This document shows positions 1-11,300 of a DNA stretch of 64,000 nt, piece after piece. Every line of letters begins with the position of its first letter. Position 1 is the first letter of the stretch. The notes below the pieces were generated by a model. It searched no databases, had not been told where the DNA came from, and worked only from the letters and a program-made list of their open reading frames with translations. The DNA is from Vicia villosa (lineage: Eukaryota; Streptophyta; Magnoliopsida; Fabales; Fabaceae). The stretch is from the NCBI RefSeq assembly GCF_029867415.1, contig NC_081183.1, positions 140,143,951 to 140,207,950 on the forward strand, in the 5' to 3' direction. A program made the position numbers and the translations under genes.

Positions 1-44
1 CATCCCTTATTTTATACTTTGTTCGTGGCATTGAATTCACAACA
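1..44 (+). repeat. 3' end of copia 5' LTR
   Basis: This stretch is nearly identical to 4472-4515, the end of the downstream LTR, with few differences such as GTTCGTGG versus GTTCTTGG. The rest of the 5' LTR is outside the window. Confidence 0.88.
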
Positions 45-45
45 A

Positions 46-60
46 ATTGGTGCGGTGAGC
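46..60 (+). other. Probable copia primer-binding-site region
   Basis: The bases directly after the LTR, ATTGGTGCGGTGAGC, occupy the primer-binding position. They only partly resemble the usual initiator-Met tRNA complement TGGTATCAGAGC, so the tRNA assignment is weak. Confidence 0.35.
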
Positions 61-69
61 GTGGAGAAG

Positions 70-984
70 ATGCCTTCAACAAAGTATGAGATTGAAAAGT
101 TCACCAGAGTGAATGATTTCGGTTTGTGGCGCTTGAAGATGAAAGCCCTACTGGTTCAGCAGGGTTGTTTGGAAGCGTTGAAGGGAGAGGCAGCCATGAA
201 TGCAGAATTGACGGTAGCGGAGAAGACGAATATGATCGAGAAAGCACACAGCGCAATTTTGTTGAGCCTTGGTGATAAGGTTCTCCGGCAGGTATCAAAG
301 GAGACGACGGCATCAGGGTTATGGGTGAAGCTTGAAAGTTTGTATATGACCAAATCGCTGGTAAATCGACTCTACCTGAAGCAAGCTTTGTATTCATTCA
401 AGATGATTGAAGACAAAGTGTTGGCTGAGCAGTTGGATATGTTCAACAAGCTGATTCTTGATCTTGAAAATATTGATGTGAAGATCGATGATGAAGATCA
501 AGCGCTGTTACTATTGTGTTCTTTGCCTCGATCACATGCTCACTTCAAAGAAACTCTCCTGTATGGAAGGGAGTCCCTGACCTTTGAAGAAGTTCAATCA
601 GCCCTGTATTCTAAGGAATTGAACGAACGAAAGGAGCATAAACCTTCTACTGTTGGCGACGGTTTGGCCGTTAAAGAAAAACTCTTACGAAAAGATGGTA
701 AGTTTGACAAGAAGAAGGGCAAAAGCCAGTCGAAGTCTTACAGTGGCGAAGCATCTGGCATTCGATGCTATCATTGTAAGAAGGAGGGTCACACAAGAAA
801 GGTGTGCCATGAACGCCTGAAAGATCATGGAGGTAAGGATAATGGCAATGCAGCCATTGTTCAAGATGATTTCGAATCATCTGATGTTCTTGTGGTTTCA
901 AGCAGTGACTCGAGAAGAGAGTGGATTATGGATTCAGGTTGCACTTGGCACATGACTCCAAACAAAGACTTGTTCGAGGAATAA
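70..984 (+). CDS. gag: Copia Gag and start of protease, ended by an in-frame stop
   Basis: This codes for 304 residues from the ATG at 70, the first Met after the primer-site region; the frame is open upstream but only through LTR sequence. The N-terminal two thirds is a Tnt1-like Gag that coats element RNA in virus-like particles. A CCHC zinc knuckle is visible at residues C233, C236, H241 and C246 (bases 766-807), preceded by a Lys-rich tract. The aspartic protease motif DSG starts at residue 288 (base 931). A TAA at 982-984 ends the frame inside the protease domain, and the same frame reopens immediately with protease/integrase sequence. Copia elements normally make one Gag-Pol polyprotein, so the stop is read here as a disabling point change. 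Readthrough cannot be excluded. Confidence 0.9.
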   Translation: MPSTKYEIEKFTRVNDFGLWRLKMKALLVQQGCLEALKGEAAMNAELTVAEKTNMIEKAHSAILLSLGDKVLRQVSKETTASGLWVKLESLYMTKSLVNRLYLKQALYSFKMIEDKVLAEQLDMFNKLILDLENIDVKIDDEDQALLLLCSLPRSHAHFKETLLYGRESLTFEEVQSALYSKELNERKEHKPSTVGDGLAVKEKLLRKDGKFDKKKGKSQSKSYSGEASGIRCYHCKKEGHTRKVCHERLKDHGGKDNGNAAIVQDDFESSDVLVVSSSDSRREWIMDSGCTWHMTPNKDLFEE

Positions 985-3900
985 TGTGATCAAGATGATG
1001 GATCAGTATTGCTGGGAAACAACAAGGCTTGCAAGATTGCAGGTGTTGGATCTGTGAGGTTCAAACTCCATGATGAATCAATAAGGTTGTTGACTGAAGT
1101 AAGGTATGTTCCTGATTTGAAGAGAAATCTACTTTCTCTTGGTGAATTCGACAAGAAAGGATATGTTTTCCAAGGAGAGAAAAGTATCCTAAGAGTCATG
1201 AAGGGTTCGAAGGAAGTTTTGAGAGGCGTGAAGAAACAAGGCTTGTATACCCTTGAGGCTGAAGTTGTAAGTGGTTCGACAAATGTTGCATCCACGAAAC
1301 CTTTGTCGAAGACAGAAATCTGGCACATGAGATTGGGCCATGTCAGTGAAAGGGGTCTGGTCGAATTAGGAAAACAAAATCTGCTTGGTGGAGACAAAGT
1401 CGAAAAGCTGAAGTTTTGTGAATCCTGTGTACTTGGAAAATCTTGCAGAGTGAAGTTCAACAAAGGCAAACAAAGAACACATGGATCCCTTGATTACATC
1501 CATGCTGATCTTTGGGGGCCTGCAAGGTGTCCATCACATTCAGGAGCAAGGTATTTTCTATCCATAGTAGATGATTATTCCAGAAAATTATGGGTATTCA
1601 TCCAGAAGACTAAGGATGAAACTTTTGAGAATTTCAAAAGTTGGAAGACTCTGGTTGAAAATCAGACTGGCAGAAAGGTCAAGAGGTTGAGATCCGACAG
1701 TGGCCTTGAATTTTGCAATGAGGCATTCAACAGTTTTTGTGCTGCCTCTGGTATTGCAAGGCATAGAACTACTGCAGGTACTCCACAGCAAAATGGTTTG
1801 GCTGAAAGGTTTAATCGAACTATTTTGGAGAGAGTCAGATGCATGTTGACTAGTGCGGGGTTAATGAAGGTGTTCTGGGCTGAGGCTGTTTCGACAGCAA
1901 CATATCTGATAAACAGATGTCCTTCGACAGTGTTAGATATGAAGACACCTGAAGAAGTTTGGTCGGGACATCCACCAGATCTCGACAAACTGAGAGTATT
2001 TGGCTGCGTAGCCTATGCTCACATTAGGCAAGACAAGGTCGAACCTAGAGCTCTGAAATGCATGTTCATGGGATACCCAGAAGGAGTCAAAGCTTATAGG
2101 CTATGGTGCCTAGAGCCAGGTCACAGGAGGTGTATCACCAGTCGAGATGTTGTTTTCAATGAAGCTGAAATGGCTTTTAAGAAAACTGATGATGTTGGTC
2201 GAAGTACAGAAACATCTGACGAAGAGCTGGAACAGGTAGAGATTCCTGTTGAGGTGGAGCATGTTAATGCTGAATTGCATATCCCTGATGAAGTCGAAGA
2301 AGAAGCAGAAGATGCCGAGGAAGTTGAGGAAACTGACGATGACTACCTATTGTCGAGAGATAGGTCGAGAAGAGTCATAAAGGCACCTCAGAGGCTTGGG
2401 TATGCAGATCTTATAGCTTATGCCTTAATCTCTGCAAGTGAGGTTCTAGACGAAGAACCTAGAGACTACAAGGAAGTTATGAGGAGTCGAAACAAGACTG
2501 AATGGCTGAAGGCCATGGATGATGAGATGAAATCTCTTCATGATAATCATACTTGGGAACTGATCAAGAAACCTGTTGGGGCAAGGTTAGTCAGCTGTAA
2601 ATGGATTTTCAAAGTTAAGGAAGGAATTGAAGGAGTGACGTCGAAAAGATACAAGGCAAGGTTAGTTGCAAGGGGTTTCACTCAGAAAGAAGGTGTCGAC
2701 TTCAATGATGTTTTTTCTCCTGTTGTGAAGCATAGGTCCATTCGAATGTTGCTTGCCATGGTGGCACAATTCGATCTTGAACTGGAACAGATGGATGTGA
2801 AAACTGCGTTTTTGTATGGTGATCTAGATGAAACGATCCTGATGAGGCAACCTGAAGGGTATGTCGAAAAGGGGAAGGAAGATTGTGTGTGCAAGTTAAA
2901 GAGATCTTTGTATGGGATGAAACAATCTCCTCGACAGTGGAATAGGAGATTCGACAAGTTCATGGCACGCATAAGTTTCATTAGAAGTCAGTTCGACCAC
3001 TGCGTTTACTTCAGATTTCGACCTGGTAATTCATTTGTTATTTTGTTGCTTTATGTGGATGATATTCTCATAGCAAGCAACAATGTTGAAGATGTGACGA
3101 GGGTGAAGGCTGAACTCAATAAGGTGTTCAATATGAAGGATCTGGGAGCTGCTTCCAGGATTCTTGGAATTGACATTCGAAGAGATAGAAAGAAGTCGAA
3201 GTTATGCTTATCTCAAGAGGCATATCTACGGAAGATTCTCGAAAAGTTTGGTATGTCGAATTCGAAACCATTTGTGACTCCAACAAACCCTCAATTCAAG
3301 CTGAGTATTGATCAGTGTCCCAGTACTGATGTCGAAAGAGCCTATATGAATAACATCCCATATGCTAATATAGTTGGTTCTTTGATGTATGCTATGGTCT
3401 GTACTAGACCCGACATAGCATATGCAGTAAGCAGGTACATGGCGAACCCTGGAAAGGCTCACTGGCAAGCATTGAAGTGGATTTTAAGGTACATAAATGG
3501 GTCTCTGAATAGAGTCCTAATTTATGGTGGAGCCTTGGGTGAAGATAGTAAAGCAGTAATAGAAGGATATGTCGACTCTGATTATGCAGGTTGTATGGAT
3601 TCCAGAAAATCTATTTCTGGATATGTTTTCACTATGTTTGGCACTGCAATTAGTCGGAAAGCAACACTTCAGAAGGTTGTTGCTCTATCAACCACTGAAG
3701 CGGAGTATATTGCCCTAACTGAAGTTGTGAAAGAAGCATTGTGGCTTGAAGGTTTTGCGAAGGAGCTGAAACTTCAAGGTCGAGGTATCACTGTTAAATG
3801 TGATAGTCAAAGTGCAATACACCTGTTGAAGAATTCAGCCTATCAAGAGCGAGCTAAGCACATTGATGTGAGGCTGCATTTCGTCAGAGGAGTAATCGAG

Positions 3901-4026
3901 CATGGAGAAGTCCAAGTGCTGAAGGTTTCGACAGAAGACAATGCTGCTAATATGATCACCAAGACATTGCCGAGTTGTAAGTTTTTCCACTGTATGCAGT
4001 TGATAAAGCTACACGAAGAAAGCTAG
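985..4026 (+). CDS. pol: Copia Pol: protease remainder, integrase, reverse transcriptase, RNase H
   Basis: The frame is the same as the upstream gag, open for more than 1000 codons after the stop at 982. The pre-integrase zinc region (WHMRLGH, then CESC) lies near 1321-1437. The integrase core has its DDE residues at 1507, 1696 and 1804, with the expected 35 residues between the last two; the usual SDNG reads SDSG. Reverse transcriptase has YVDD at 3052-3063. RNase H shows DSDYAG and TTEAEY near 3570-3710. All catalytic residues I could check are present. Without an initiator Met of its own, translation would need readthrough of the stop at 982. The product would act in cytoplasmic particles (reverse transcription) and the nucleus (integration). 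Confidence 0.92.
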   Translation, partial: CDQDDGSVLLGNNKACKIAGVGSVRFKLHDESIRLLTEVRYVPDLKRNLLSLGEFDKKGYVFQGEKSILRVMKGSKEVLRGVKKQGLYTLEAEVVSGSTNVASTKPLSKTEIWHMRLGHVSERGLVELGKQNLLGGDKVEKLKFCESCVLGKSCRVKFNKGKQRTHGSLDYIHADLWGPARCPSHSGARYFLSIVDDYSRKLWVFIQKTKDETFENFKSWKTLVENQTGRKVKRLRSDSGLEFCNEAFNSFCAASGIARHRTTAGTPQQNGLAERFNRTILERVRCMLTSAGLMKVFWAEAVSTATYLINRCPSTVLDMKTPEEVWSGHPPDLDKLRVFGCVAYAHIRQDKVEPRALKCMFMGYPEGVKAYRLWCLEPGHRRCITSRDVVFNEAEMAFKKTDDVGRSTETSDEELEQVEIPVEVEHVNAELHIPDEVEEEAEDAEEVEETDDDYLLSRDRSRRVIKAPQRLGYADLIAYALISASEVLDEEPRDYKEVMRSRNKTEWLKAMDDEMKSLHDNHTWELIKKPVGARLVSCKWIFKVKEGIEGVTSKRYKARLVARGFTQKEGVDFNDVFSPVVKHRSIRMLLAMVAQFDLELEQMDVKTAFLYGDLDETILMRQPEGYVEKGKEDCVCKLKRSLYGMKQSPRQWNRRFDKFMARISFIRSQFDHCVYFRFRPGNSFVILLLYVDDILIASNNVEDVTRVKAELNKVFNMKDLGAASRILGIDIRRDRKKSKLCLSQEAYLRKILEKFGMSNSKPFVTPTNPQFKLSIDQCPSTDVERAYMNNIPYANIVGSLMYAMVCTRPDIAYAVSRYMANPGKAHWQALKWILRYINGSLNRVLIYGGALGEDSKAVIEGYVDSDYAGCMDSRKSISGYVFTMFGTAISRKATLQKVVALSTTEAEYIALTEVVKEALWLEGFAKELKLQGRGITVKCDSQSAIHLLKNSAYQERAKHIDVRLHFVRGVIEHGEVQVLKVSTEDNAANMITKTLPSCKFFHCMQLIKLHEES

Positions 4027-4069
4027 TTTGTTTCCTTGATGTTGTAGAGTTAGATCCAAGGTGGAGATT

Positions 4070-4515
4070 TGTGAGATATTGGATCGAACTCTAGTATGGT
4101 CGAAGGGTAGCTTCTTGGTTCGACAGGATTAAGCATGAAGTCGAAGGTTGTTCACATGCTTGTGTCGAGGATACTAGGGTTGTTAGCATGTTAAATTAGG
4201 TTTTAGTGTTTAAACCCTAATTTGTTAAGTTAGCTTGTTTATTAAGTTGGCATGTGTAATGGGCCTTGTGGAAAAAAAGCCCATTAGTTAGTATGTTAGG
4301 TTTTAATATAAATAGCATACTAGTCTCTCATCATTGCTAAGTTGCAAATCCTAATTTAGGGTGAGAGAGGTTATTTGTTATTCTTGTAAACTTGTAATCT
4401 TGTTCTAAGAGAAAGTGAAAGAATAGCAGTTATAACCAATTATTGTGTTCCTCTTTTTCCTTGTCCTTTATTCTTCCTTGTTTTATACTTTGTTCTTGGC
4501 ATTGAATTCACAACA
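4070..4515 (+). repeat. Copia 3' LTR
   Basis: It starts TGTGAGATATTGG just after a purine-rich tract (AAGGTGGAGATT) and ends CACAACA; the start could be 4070 or 4072. About 446 bp. A TATAAATAG box sits at 4307-4315, so U3 is about 240 bp. The final 44 bp match the window's first 44 bases. Confidence 0.88.
4307..4315 (+). promoter_or_regulatory. TATA box of copia LTR
   Basis: TATAAATAG in the LTR, about 200 bp before its end, in the usual place for the U3 promoter. Confidence 0.55.
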
Positions 4516-5506
4516 CTTTCGTTAAGGAGTTATCACTAGTACTGCAATAGTTTGAAACCTCTTCACCGGGAAATGGTGCCTCATGATGTGCATTAAAAAC
4601 TATACAATAATAATGATACACCTACAAATATGTAGAAAATTAACATTTTTCCAAAACATTCACCTGCGTCAGACTGCCCAAAATCTTGATAAGAACTGAA
4701 TTCCGAAAAAACCAACTGCAACAATGACTAAACTGATACGATGCCTCTTCAAATTCAGAGGTAAAACTTGATCCAGTTTATATCATGAAAAAACTAACCA
4801 CAAAATTGTCAAATCAACCACAAAAACCCTAACTAAAAAATCAAAACCCTAACTTTCTAATCGATTAGCACAGTTTGAAACCCTAAAATAAACTGGATAC
4901 ATGTTTAGAGGTTTCCGATTGTAGCCTTCGCAGACACAATAACATTCATTAGAGCCATTTTCTTGATCTCTTTATGTGCCTTCTCTACACATCAAACTGA
5001 ACCCATGCTGAAACATACCCAAACTGAATCCTAAACATAAAAAAAGCCAGATTCAAAATCCAAGATTCAAAAAGCACAATTATACATCGAAACCCATAAA
5101 ATAAACACACATAAACCGAACCATTTCAATAAAAATACACAAATTGAACCCATAAATATTTACATACCATTTGAAGTAACAACATGATTCGATCTTCAAC
5201 ATGAAATTCAGAAGTTCACTACAACAATAACGAAATCATTCAAAACCACAAACACCAGAAAACATATAGTGAAAGAAACAACAAAATAAACATGAATTTC
5301 CCCCTGATTTCGTGTATCGGCAATCATTTTAATAGGAACTATGAAACCCTAATTTCTTTCAACGTTAGAGGCATGATACAGAGAAAGAGAAAGAGAAGTA
5401 AGAGAGGGAAGATAGATGGAAAGAGGAGGAAAGTTGAAGAAGACGAGGAAGAGGGAGAAGGTTGGGGAAGAGGAAGAGGAAGAAGTATCCTTCTGTGCAT
5501 ACGAGA

Positions 5507-5510
<4 letters not shown>
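4516..5510 (-). other. Possible leader/first-intron region of an unidentified minus-strand gene
   Basis: Read on the minus strand this stretch looks transcribed. A CT-rich leader (the GA tract at 5511-5565) comes first, then AATTAGGGTTTCA and several other AACCCTAA-type motifs that are common near plant transcription starts, then T-rich intron-like sequence. Only very short ORFs are present (for example one starting with ATGAGGCACC near 4590). The copia LTR begins directly where further exons would be expected. No protein family is recognisable, so this is an inference from composition. Confidence 0.3.

Positions 5511-5565
<55 letters not shown>
5511..5565 (+). repeat. (GA)n microsatellite
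   Basis: About 27 uninterrupted GA units, followed by a short G run. On the minus strand it is a CT tract of the kind found in plant 5' leaders. Confidence 0.97.
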
Positions 5566-5572
<7 letters not shown>

Positions 5573-8500
5573 AAAGGACGATGAGAGAGAGTGAATTCTG
5601 AAATAAAGTAATATTGGGTAACTGTGAAAGAAGTACAAAGGAAAGGGGAATAGTTGAGACATGTATTTGGTTATTGTATGTGAGACAAATAGATAGTCAG
5701 GATACAACTACCCATTCATTAGTTAAGATAGGGGTATGAAATGACCAAGAAATGGCAAAAGAGGGTGATGTGGAAATCAAAGGCCACAAGGTAACAAAGT
5801 TTTTTCCATAACTATAATTTTTCTTATTTGGTAGATGAAATTTTGAATTTTTCCTAAGATGGAAGGGGATGTGAAAATTTTAATTAAATGTATTTGATTC
5901 AAATTTTAGGAGGGGAGGGGTGAGGAGCAAAATGCTCAAAAATACACATTTTGTATCCCTTTAAATAAGGGGGGTTTGTAGGGGAGGAGAAGAAATATGC
6001 ATTTTGATGTTAAAAAAAATTATTGTATTTATTAAAATATATTCAGTTTAACTTTAGTATTTCAAAAATATTTATTTTCTTTTGTGTTACTTGTAATATA
6101 TTTAAAAGAATGCACATAAAAGGTATGCAACCGAATTTGGATATTAACAAAGGTTCGTTGTTCTCCAAGAATAACATCAATTATGATGAAACTGCATTTG
6201 TTGTAATAATGTATTTTAATATTATCGATTTTTGACCAAATCGAGGAGATAATTTTGACGTGATTATTAAGGATATTGATCATTGTCCTTATTCAAATCT
6301 TTGCAGTCAATTTCATAAGTATCAATGCTCAAGACACTACCATTAGTGATCCGCGTGAAACATAAAAAACTTCCATTATAATAGCATTCTGAATATTAAA
6401 AAAATGAAACATCATGATGCATTTGAAACTATCTACTTCCAACACTTTAAGGTTTTCACGAGCATTTGAAACTATGATGGACGGTAAGAGTAGAAAATTA
6501 TTTGGGTTTAGGGTTTGTGTTCTCAAATAGTTATTTGAGTAGAAAATCCATTATTTATCTAACACTTTTTTGGTTTTACATAAAAAAAAAATGCAAACAA
6601 AAGTCATTGAGAATTTACTTGCACCTATCATTGGATCTATCCCAAAATTCAATGATTCGAAGATCTAAAATCAAATCTTCAGAGAAATTAATATTTATTT
6701 TAATATTTTGGGTAAAAAATGTAGTATTCTAGGTAAACAATGTAGTTTGTAAACAAATTAATTTATTAATACTCTATGTAAACAATGTAACAATTTAAAA
6801 AAGAAACAATCTATCTTAACCCTCGATAAGTGCAGAAGCTGGGGTTCAAACCCATGTGCAGATAACTTTACCCCTCAGTTTTTAAAATACCGAGGAATAA
6901 AGTGACAACTTTTCATGACACCCTTTGTTGCCTCGCTCTTATAGCGGAGGTTAAATGTATTTCGCGTCCGACGTTACATGTGTTTTTTGTAGTAGTATTT
7001 GTGTGATTTTTCTCAATTGTATCTATCAACTTATTATAATTGTTCTCTATCTTTATGCTATTTTTGAATTTTTGTAATTAACATAAAATTATAATAACTG
7101 TATTTTTTTTTGTTTTTTATAATTTTTTTATGTTTATTTTTTTAAAATATTTTTATATATTCTATTATGTTTTCTTTTATATCAAATTTTAAATCACTTA
7201 TTTTTTTCATTCATTTTATTAAAATTTTACATCATTAATATTTAATAATAAATTATTTTTAAAAGTTGTTAGATGATTCATCACAATTTAAAAGTTGTTA
7301 TTAACACATTATTTAATTTGTCTTGAGAGTTATAATCTGAATCAAATGTACTCATTTTATTTTAACCTTATATGGTTAGTTATAACTTTTTTAGTCACTC
7401 AATATTAGAAGTTTTAATACCAAAAACATATTTATGAATTTTTTACGTTTGAATATTATATCACTTATACAAAATCATAAAAATAAAAATGTAAATTATT
7501 AAAAAAATATTTCTTTTCCCTAGTGAACCAAACATATTTTTAATTAAAATCTCTCGATTATCCTCCCCTGTTCTCTTTTGAACCAAAGACTTATATAATT
7601 AAAAAAATAATCTCTCATGTCTCATCTCTTACATTCCTTCCATTAAAATCCTTCTATTTCCCTCCCTCTCATTTCAACTAAACAATCCTAAATGACATGT
7701 TGGATGTTGATGAAGACTTTAATTATTAATAAATGTAATAAATATTAATTATTAATTTATCAATTAAATTTCATAATTTATAAATAAAAAATAATGTATT
7801 TAAATAAAATGTCACATAACTTTTTTAAAAAATGAAAAAAAGTTTAAAAAGACATTTCATTATCACATAAAAAAAATTTGGTAAATTTTAGGAGAAAAGT
7901 TACATACAATATTTTTAAGTGTGGTTCTTAGTATTTTTCAATAAAAATATGAAAAATGTATCATATACTTAATTATAATCCTAAAACTTCTTCTCACAAA
8001 AATTTCCTCCAAAACCTCGACCTCTATATATTTTCTTTAAGAAATGCTCCACATTCACCATTAAAAATAAATAAATAAAAAATTTACCACTCCATTTTTT
8101 TCCCATATTTGCACTAACAAAGTAGACGAATTTTAAGCCTCCACAATTTTCTCATATTTTCACTAAGTCTCACACTAACCCCATATATTACTTATAAAAT
8201 TCACATATAACACAATCTATTACAAGTTAACAACTCATTTGTCAATTTTTAACAGTAACATTTTTTTATTAGGTGAGTTAACAATTTACATAATTATTGT
8301 GTTTCTTTTTATTTTTGTAATTTGTTCATGAATCAAATTTTAAGGTATAAAATATAATGTATTATAGTTGTAAAAATATCAACATGTCATAAATTAAATT
8401 TCTCCTTTAAATATTTTATTTATTTTTCTACTTTATATATTTTTATTTTTATTTGTTTTTGTTTTTTTAGGTATAAACATGTTAAAGATGAAGGAAATAC

Positions 8501-8905
8501 ATGTAAAATTAAGATAGTTTTCCATAAAATTTTCAATTTTTATATTTTATTAATTTATTATATTATTATATGTTTTCTCTTTTACTGTTTTCTTCTTCTT
8601 CTATTTTTCTATTTATTTTCTTTCACTTCTAATTTTAATTGTTGATTGGGTTTTTTGTAGGTATATATTTTTAGGAATCACAAAAACACATTTTTTAGAT
8701 AAAGATATTGTTCATGTCTTACCATCATTTTCTATTTCTATTTTTTTATTTTATTGTTGTATATTAATTTTTTATGTTTATTTTGTAGTTATAAATTTTA
8801 AAGAATTGCAAATATTATATTTTTAGTGACGATATAATTTAAAAAGTTGAGTTATGAAAGGGGGTGTGTTAAAAAAAATTTACATTCTTTATTTATATTA
8901 TTAAT
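5566..8905. other. AT-rich spacer without recognisable genes
   Basis: Only short, stop-rich frames are present. The stretch contains old repeat debris, including a CACTA-like end near 6820-6993 and G-rich/C-rich patches near 5905 and 7560 that may be the ends of an old element. I see no RNA gene. Confidence 0.6.
6820..6993 (+). repeat. CACTA-type terminal fragment
   Basis: The segment closely parallels 18660-18828: CTTTACCCCTC, a second CCTCG...GAGG inverted pair, TTTCGCGTCCGACGTTA, then a terminus ending TTTTTTGTAGTAGT. The last bases are the reverse complement of a CACTACTACAAAAAA-like CACTA terminus. No transposase is attached and the opposite end was not found. Confidence 0.45.
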
Positions 8906-9623
8906 CTTACTGTAACACCCATATATAAATACATACATCAAAGCATATAGGTATACATGAATTCAAGTATTTGGTACTGAAAATACTTATAAGTTCCTAG
9001 TCAACACATTATACATATTAATGCCCTAATACAAAAGTTCTACCAATGGCATAATACATACAAGATGTTCAAAACAAATTACTAAGAACTAGATCAAACA
9101 ATGATCACAAAAGAAAACCACAACGGAAGCTTCGCCATATCCAAAAGAAACATAAGGAATAAGGAATCAAACTGCTTTCTCCTTACCCTTCGCGGAACTT
9201 GTAGTACCTGAAATCAATATATAATGGGGTGAGATACAAAATCTCAGTGAGTTCCTTATCCTATGGATCCTCTCGGCTTTACAAGGTTCTAACCTACCAA
9301 TCTCAAGTCATAAAGGGAACTAGACCTTGAGTTCACATACTAACATTATATGGAATCATACATAGAGTTCAACAACTCAACCACAATATTACAAATCGGA
9401 AAACCGTTACCAAGGTATCCCTCTATTCCCGTCCCCTTCTACGTCTAGGAGGTGGCACGAGTCATGGATCCTTTGGGAAATCTTGACATACGAAATGGAT
9501 TCGGACTCATGAGCCTTCCCTCATGAATCGTCACTTCACATGGCCCGTACACCATCACAAGTCTCTACCCTGTTAGGTTCCATTCGTACACAAAAGCGGG
9601 AATCAAACCTGTCAAGATTAATA

Positions 9624-9668
9624 GTGCCTCTCTGCACAGTGCCTCTCTGCACAATGCCTCTCTGCACA
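9624..9668 (+). repeat. 15-bp tandem repeat, three units
   Basis: GTGCCTCTCTGCACA occurs three times in direct succession; the third copy starts with A instead of G. It lies within the solo LTR. Confidence 0.95.
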
Positions 9669-10282
9669 TGGAATGCCTATTAGCATTCAAAAGAAAAATA
9701 AAGAAATAAAGAAATAAAGTAGTTCCGATTAGTACATCATACAATGGTGATTGCTCACGCAAATCACTAGGCCTGTTAGACTTTCTTCATAGAATTCTAA
9801 ACACACACATGTCCATATAATGTCTCATCCTAGGTTTTCTTTGTTAAGTTACACACACCTAACAAATCCTAGTTTTCCTCACTTATCCTTTATTCATATA
9901 ACAATGAAGTTATTCAAACCTCCTTGATATAACATATTATAACAAAGGCATACCAATTCACCTGCAATAGGATTCAACCAACGATTATCATCGTTTTCTA
10001 TAAACAAATGGCAATTTATCACAATTATAGAGTACATGTTCATCGTACCAAAAGCATACCGTTCACATGGTCCCGAACGATAAACAACCCAAGTAATCAA
10101 GCAAACTCCCGAATCTCGATTAAATAAATCCCCTTTTTGTTCCCAAAACCTACACTACTAGAAAGTACACGCTTCTAGCCTCCTACTGCTTCGAACAGCG
10201 ATTTAAACAGAGTTACGGTTCAAAAGTTATGGTCGAAACAATTTATCTCAATAAACTAAATTTTGTTAAGAAAAGGCTTCAG

Positions 10283-10457
10283 TTCGCGCCGCCAACAGTT
10301 ATTCGCGCCGCCAACCTCAGGCAGTGGCAAACCTCACAAAAATCTCATAGTGTTCGCGCCGCGAACCCTTGTACGCGCCGCGTACTGATGGCAGAACCAA
10401 AACCCCAAAATTCTTCTGCATGGTTCGCGCCGCTACCTATAGTTCGCGCCGCGAAGC
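10283..10457. repeat. Cluster of CGCGCC(G) motifs inside the solo LTR
   Basis: Six copies of a CGCGCCG core occur in about 175 bp of otherwise AT-rich DNA. Several are near-palindromes such as TTCGCGCCGCGAA and GTACGCGCCGCGTAC, whose arms vary together (TTCG/CGAA versus GTACG/CGTAC). The function is unknown. Confidence 0.85.
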
Positions 10458-11300
10458 GTGCGAAAACAAAATTTCCAGCTCTATTTTCTTGCTTACTCCC
10501 ATGGTTCAATCCAACCATTTCCACATCTAAACCTGTCCCAGATCACACTAAAGCCTAGAAACAACATACACATGGTACACTTGTGATTTACAACACTCAA
10601 TCATGAACATTCAAGATTTGATTCAAAAACCTAAGTTTTCTAATAAAAATCCCAAATGCAAAACCTATGATTTCCATCCATAAATCAACGACTATAAGTT
10701 TCTAACTAGAACCCACCTCGATTACGAGTCGTTGATGACAAAGATGAGTCGATTTGGCGGAGAAGTGATGAAGATCCAAGCTTTTCCTCTTTTCTCCTCT
10801 TGCTCTTCCTTCTCTCTACTTCTTCTCTCTATCTTGCCTTCTTGTTGTAGAAAAATGAAGAAGAAAAGCAAAAAGGAAAATGATATAAGAAAAATATCTT
10901 AAGTTACACTACTAACTCAAATGTCCAAAAGTATCTCTAATGCACCAATTAATAAAACCTCAGTGTCAGCTAATAGCATTAGAGCATTTTATTAAATACG
11001 GGGTATTACACTTACATTCTATTTTTTATTTAATTTCACTTTGTATCAAAATTTAAATAAACTATATCTTGGTTATTACATATATTAAATTTATTAATAA
11101 GTTTAAGTAATTGAGATATAAACTATTAAACTTTATTCTTTTTATCACTTAAATTTTTCTTCTATTTTAATTAGTTCACATTTTTATGTTTTTTATTTTT
11201 ATAATATTTCAACTTCACATTTAATTTTTTCATATAAAACATTTATAGTAATATTTTCTAAATTATAACAATTGTAAATAACTTATTTTATAAAACATAT

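Larger units (their letters stand above)
1..4515 (+). mobile_element. Ty1/copia retrotransposon, Tork/Tnt1-like, 5' LTR cut by window edge
   Basis: The order is LTR end, gag with CCHC knuckle, protease, integrase, reverse transcriptase, RNase H, LTR, which is the copia order. The N-terminal Gag and the pre-integrase region resemble the Tork/Tnt1 group. The last 44 bases before gag match the end of the downstream LTR, both ending in TTCACAACA. The reading frame is open from 70 to 4026 apart from one stop at 982-984, so the copy looks young. The left target duplication lies outside the window; the right flank begins CTTTC at 4516. Confidence 0.93.
8911..11010 (-). mobile_element. Solo LTR of a Ty3/gypsy element, minus orientation, TSD CTTAC
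   Basis: The segment is 2100 bp. It starts TGTAACACCC and ends GGGTATTACA, so it begins TG and ends CA on either strand. It is flanked by identical 5-bp duplications CTTAC at 8906-8910 and 11011-11015. Minus orientation is inferred because on that strand it starts TGTAATACCC and carries an A/G-rich leader followed by longer transcribed-looking sequence, as in chromovirus-type LTRs. No internal region is present, so it is the product of LTR-LTR recombination. It contains a 15-bp tandem repeat and a CpG-rich palindrome cluster. Confidence 0.85.

Noticed and set aside
5292..5707. Overlapping Arg/Glu-rich and Ser/Leu-rich ORFs on both strands
   Set aside because: They are translations of the (GA)n microsatellite and its purine-rich flank.
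5870..7695. A large MITE-like element with G-rich left and C-rich right ends
   Set aside because: The inverted similarity is weak and no target duplication could be defined.
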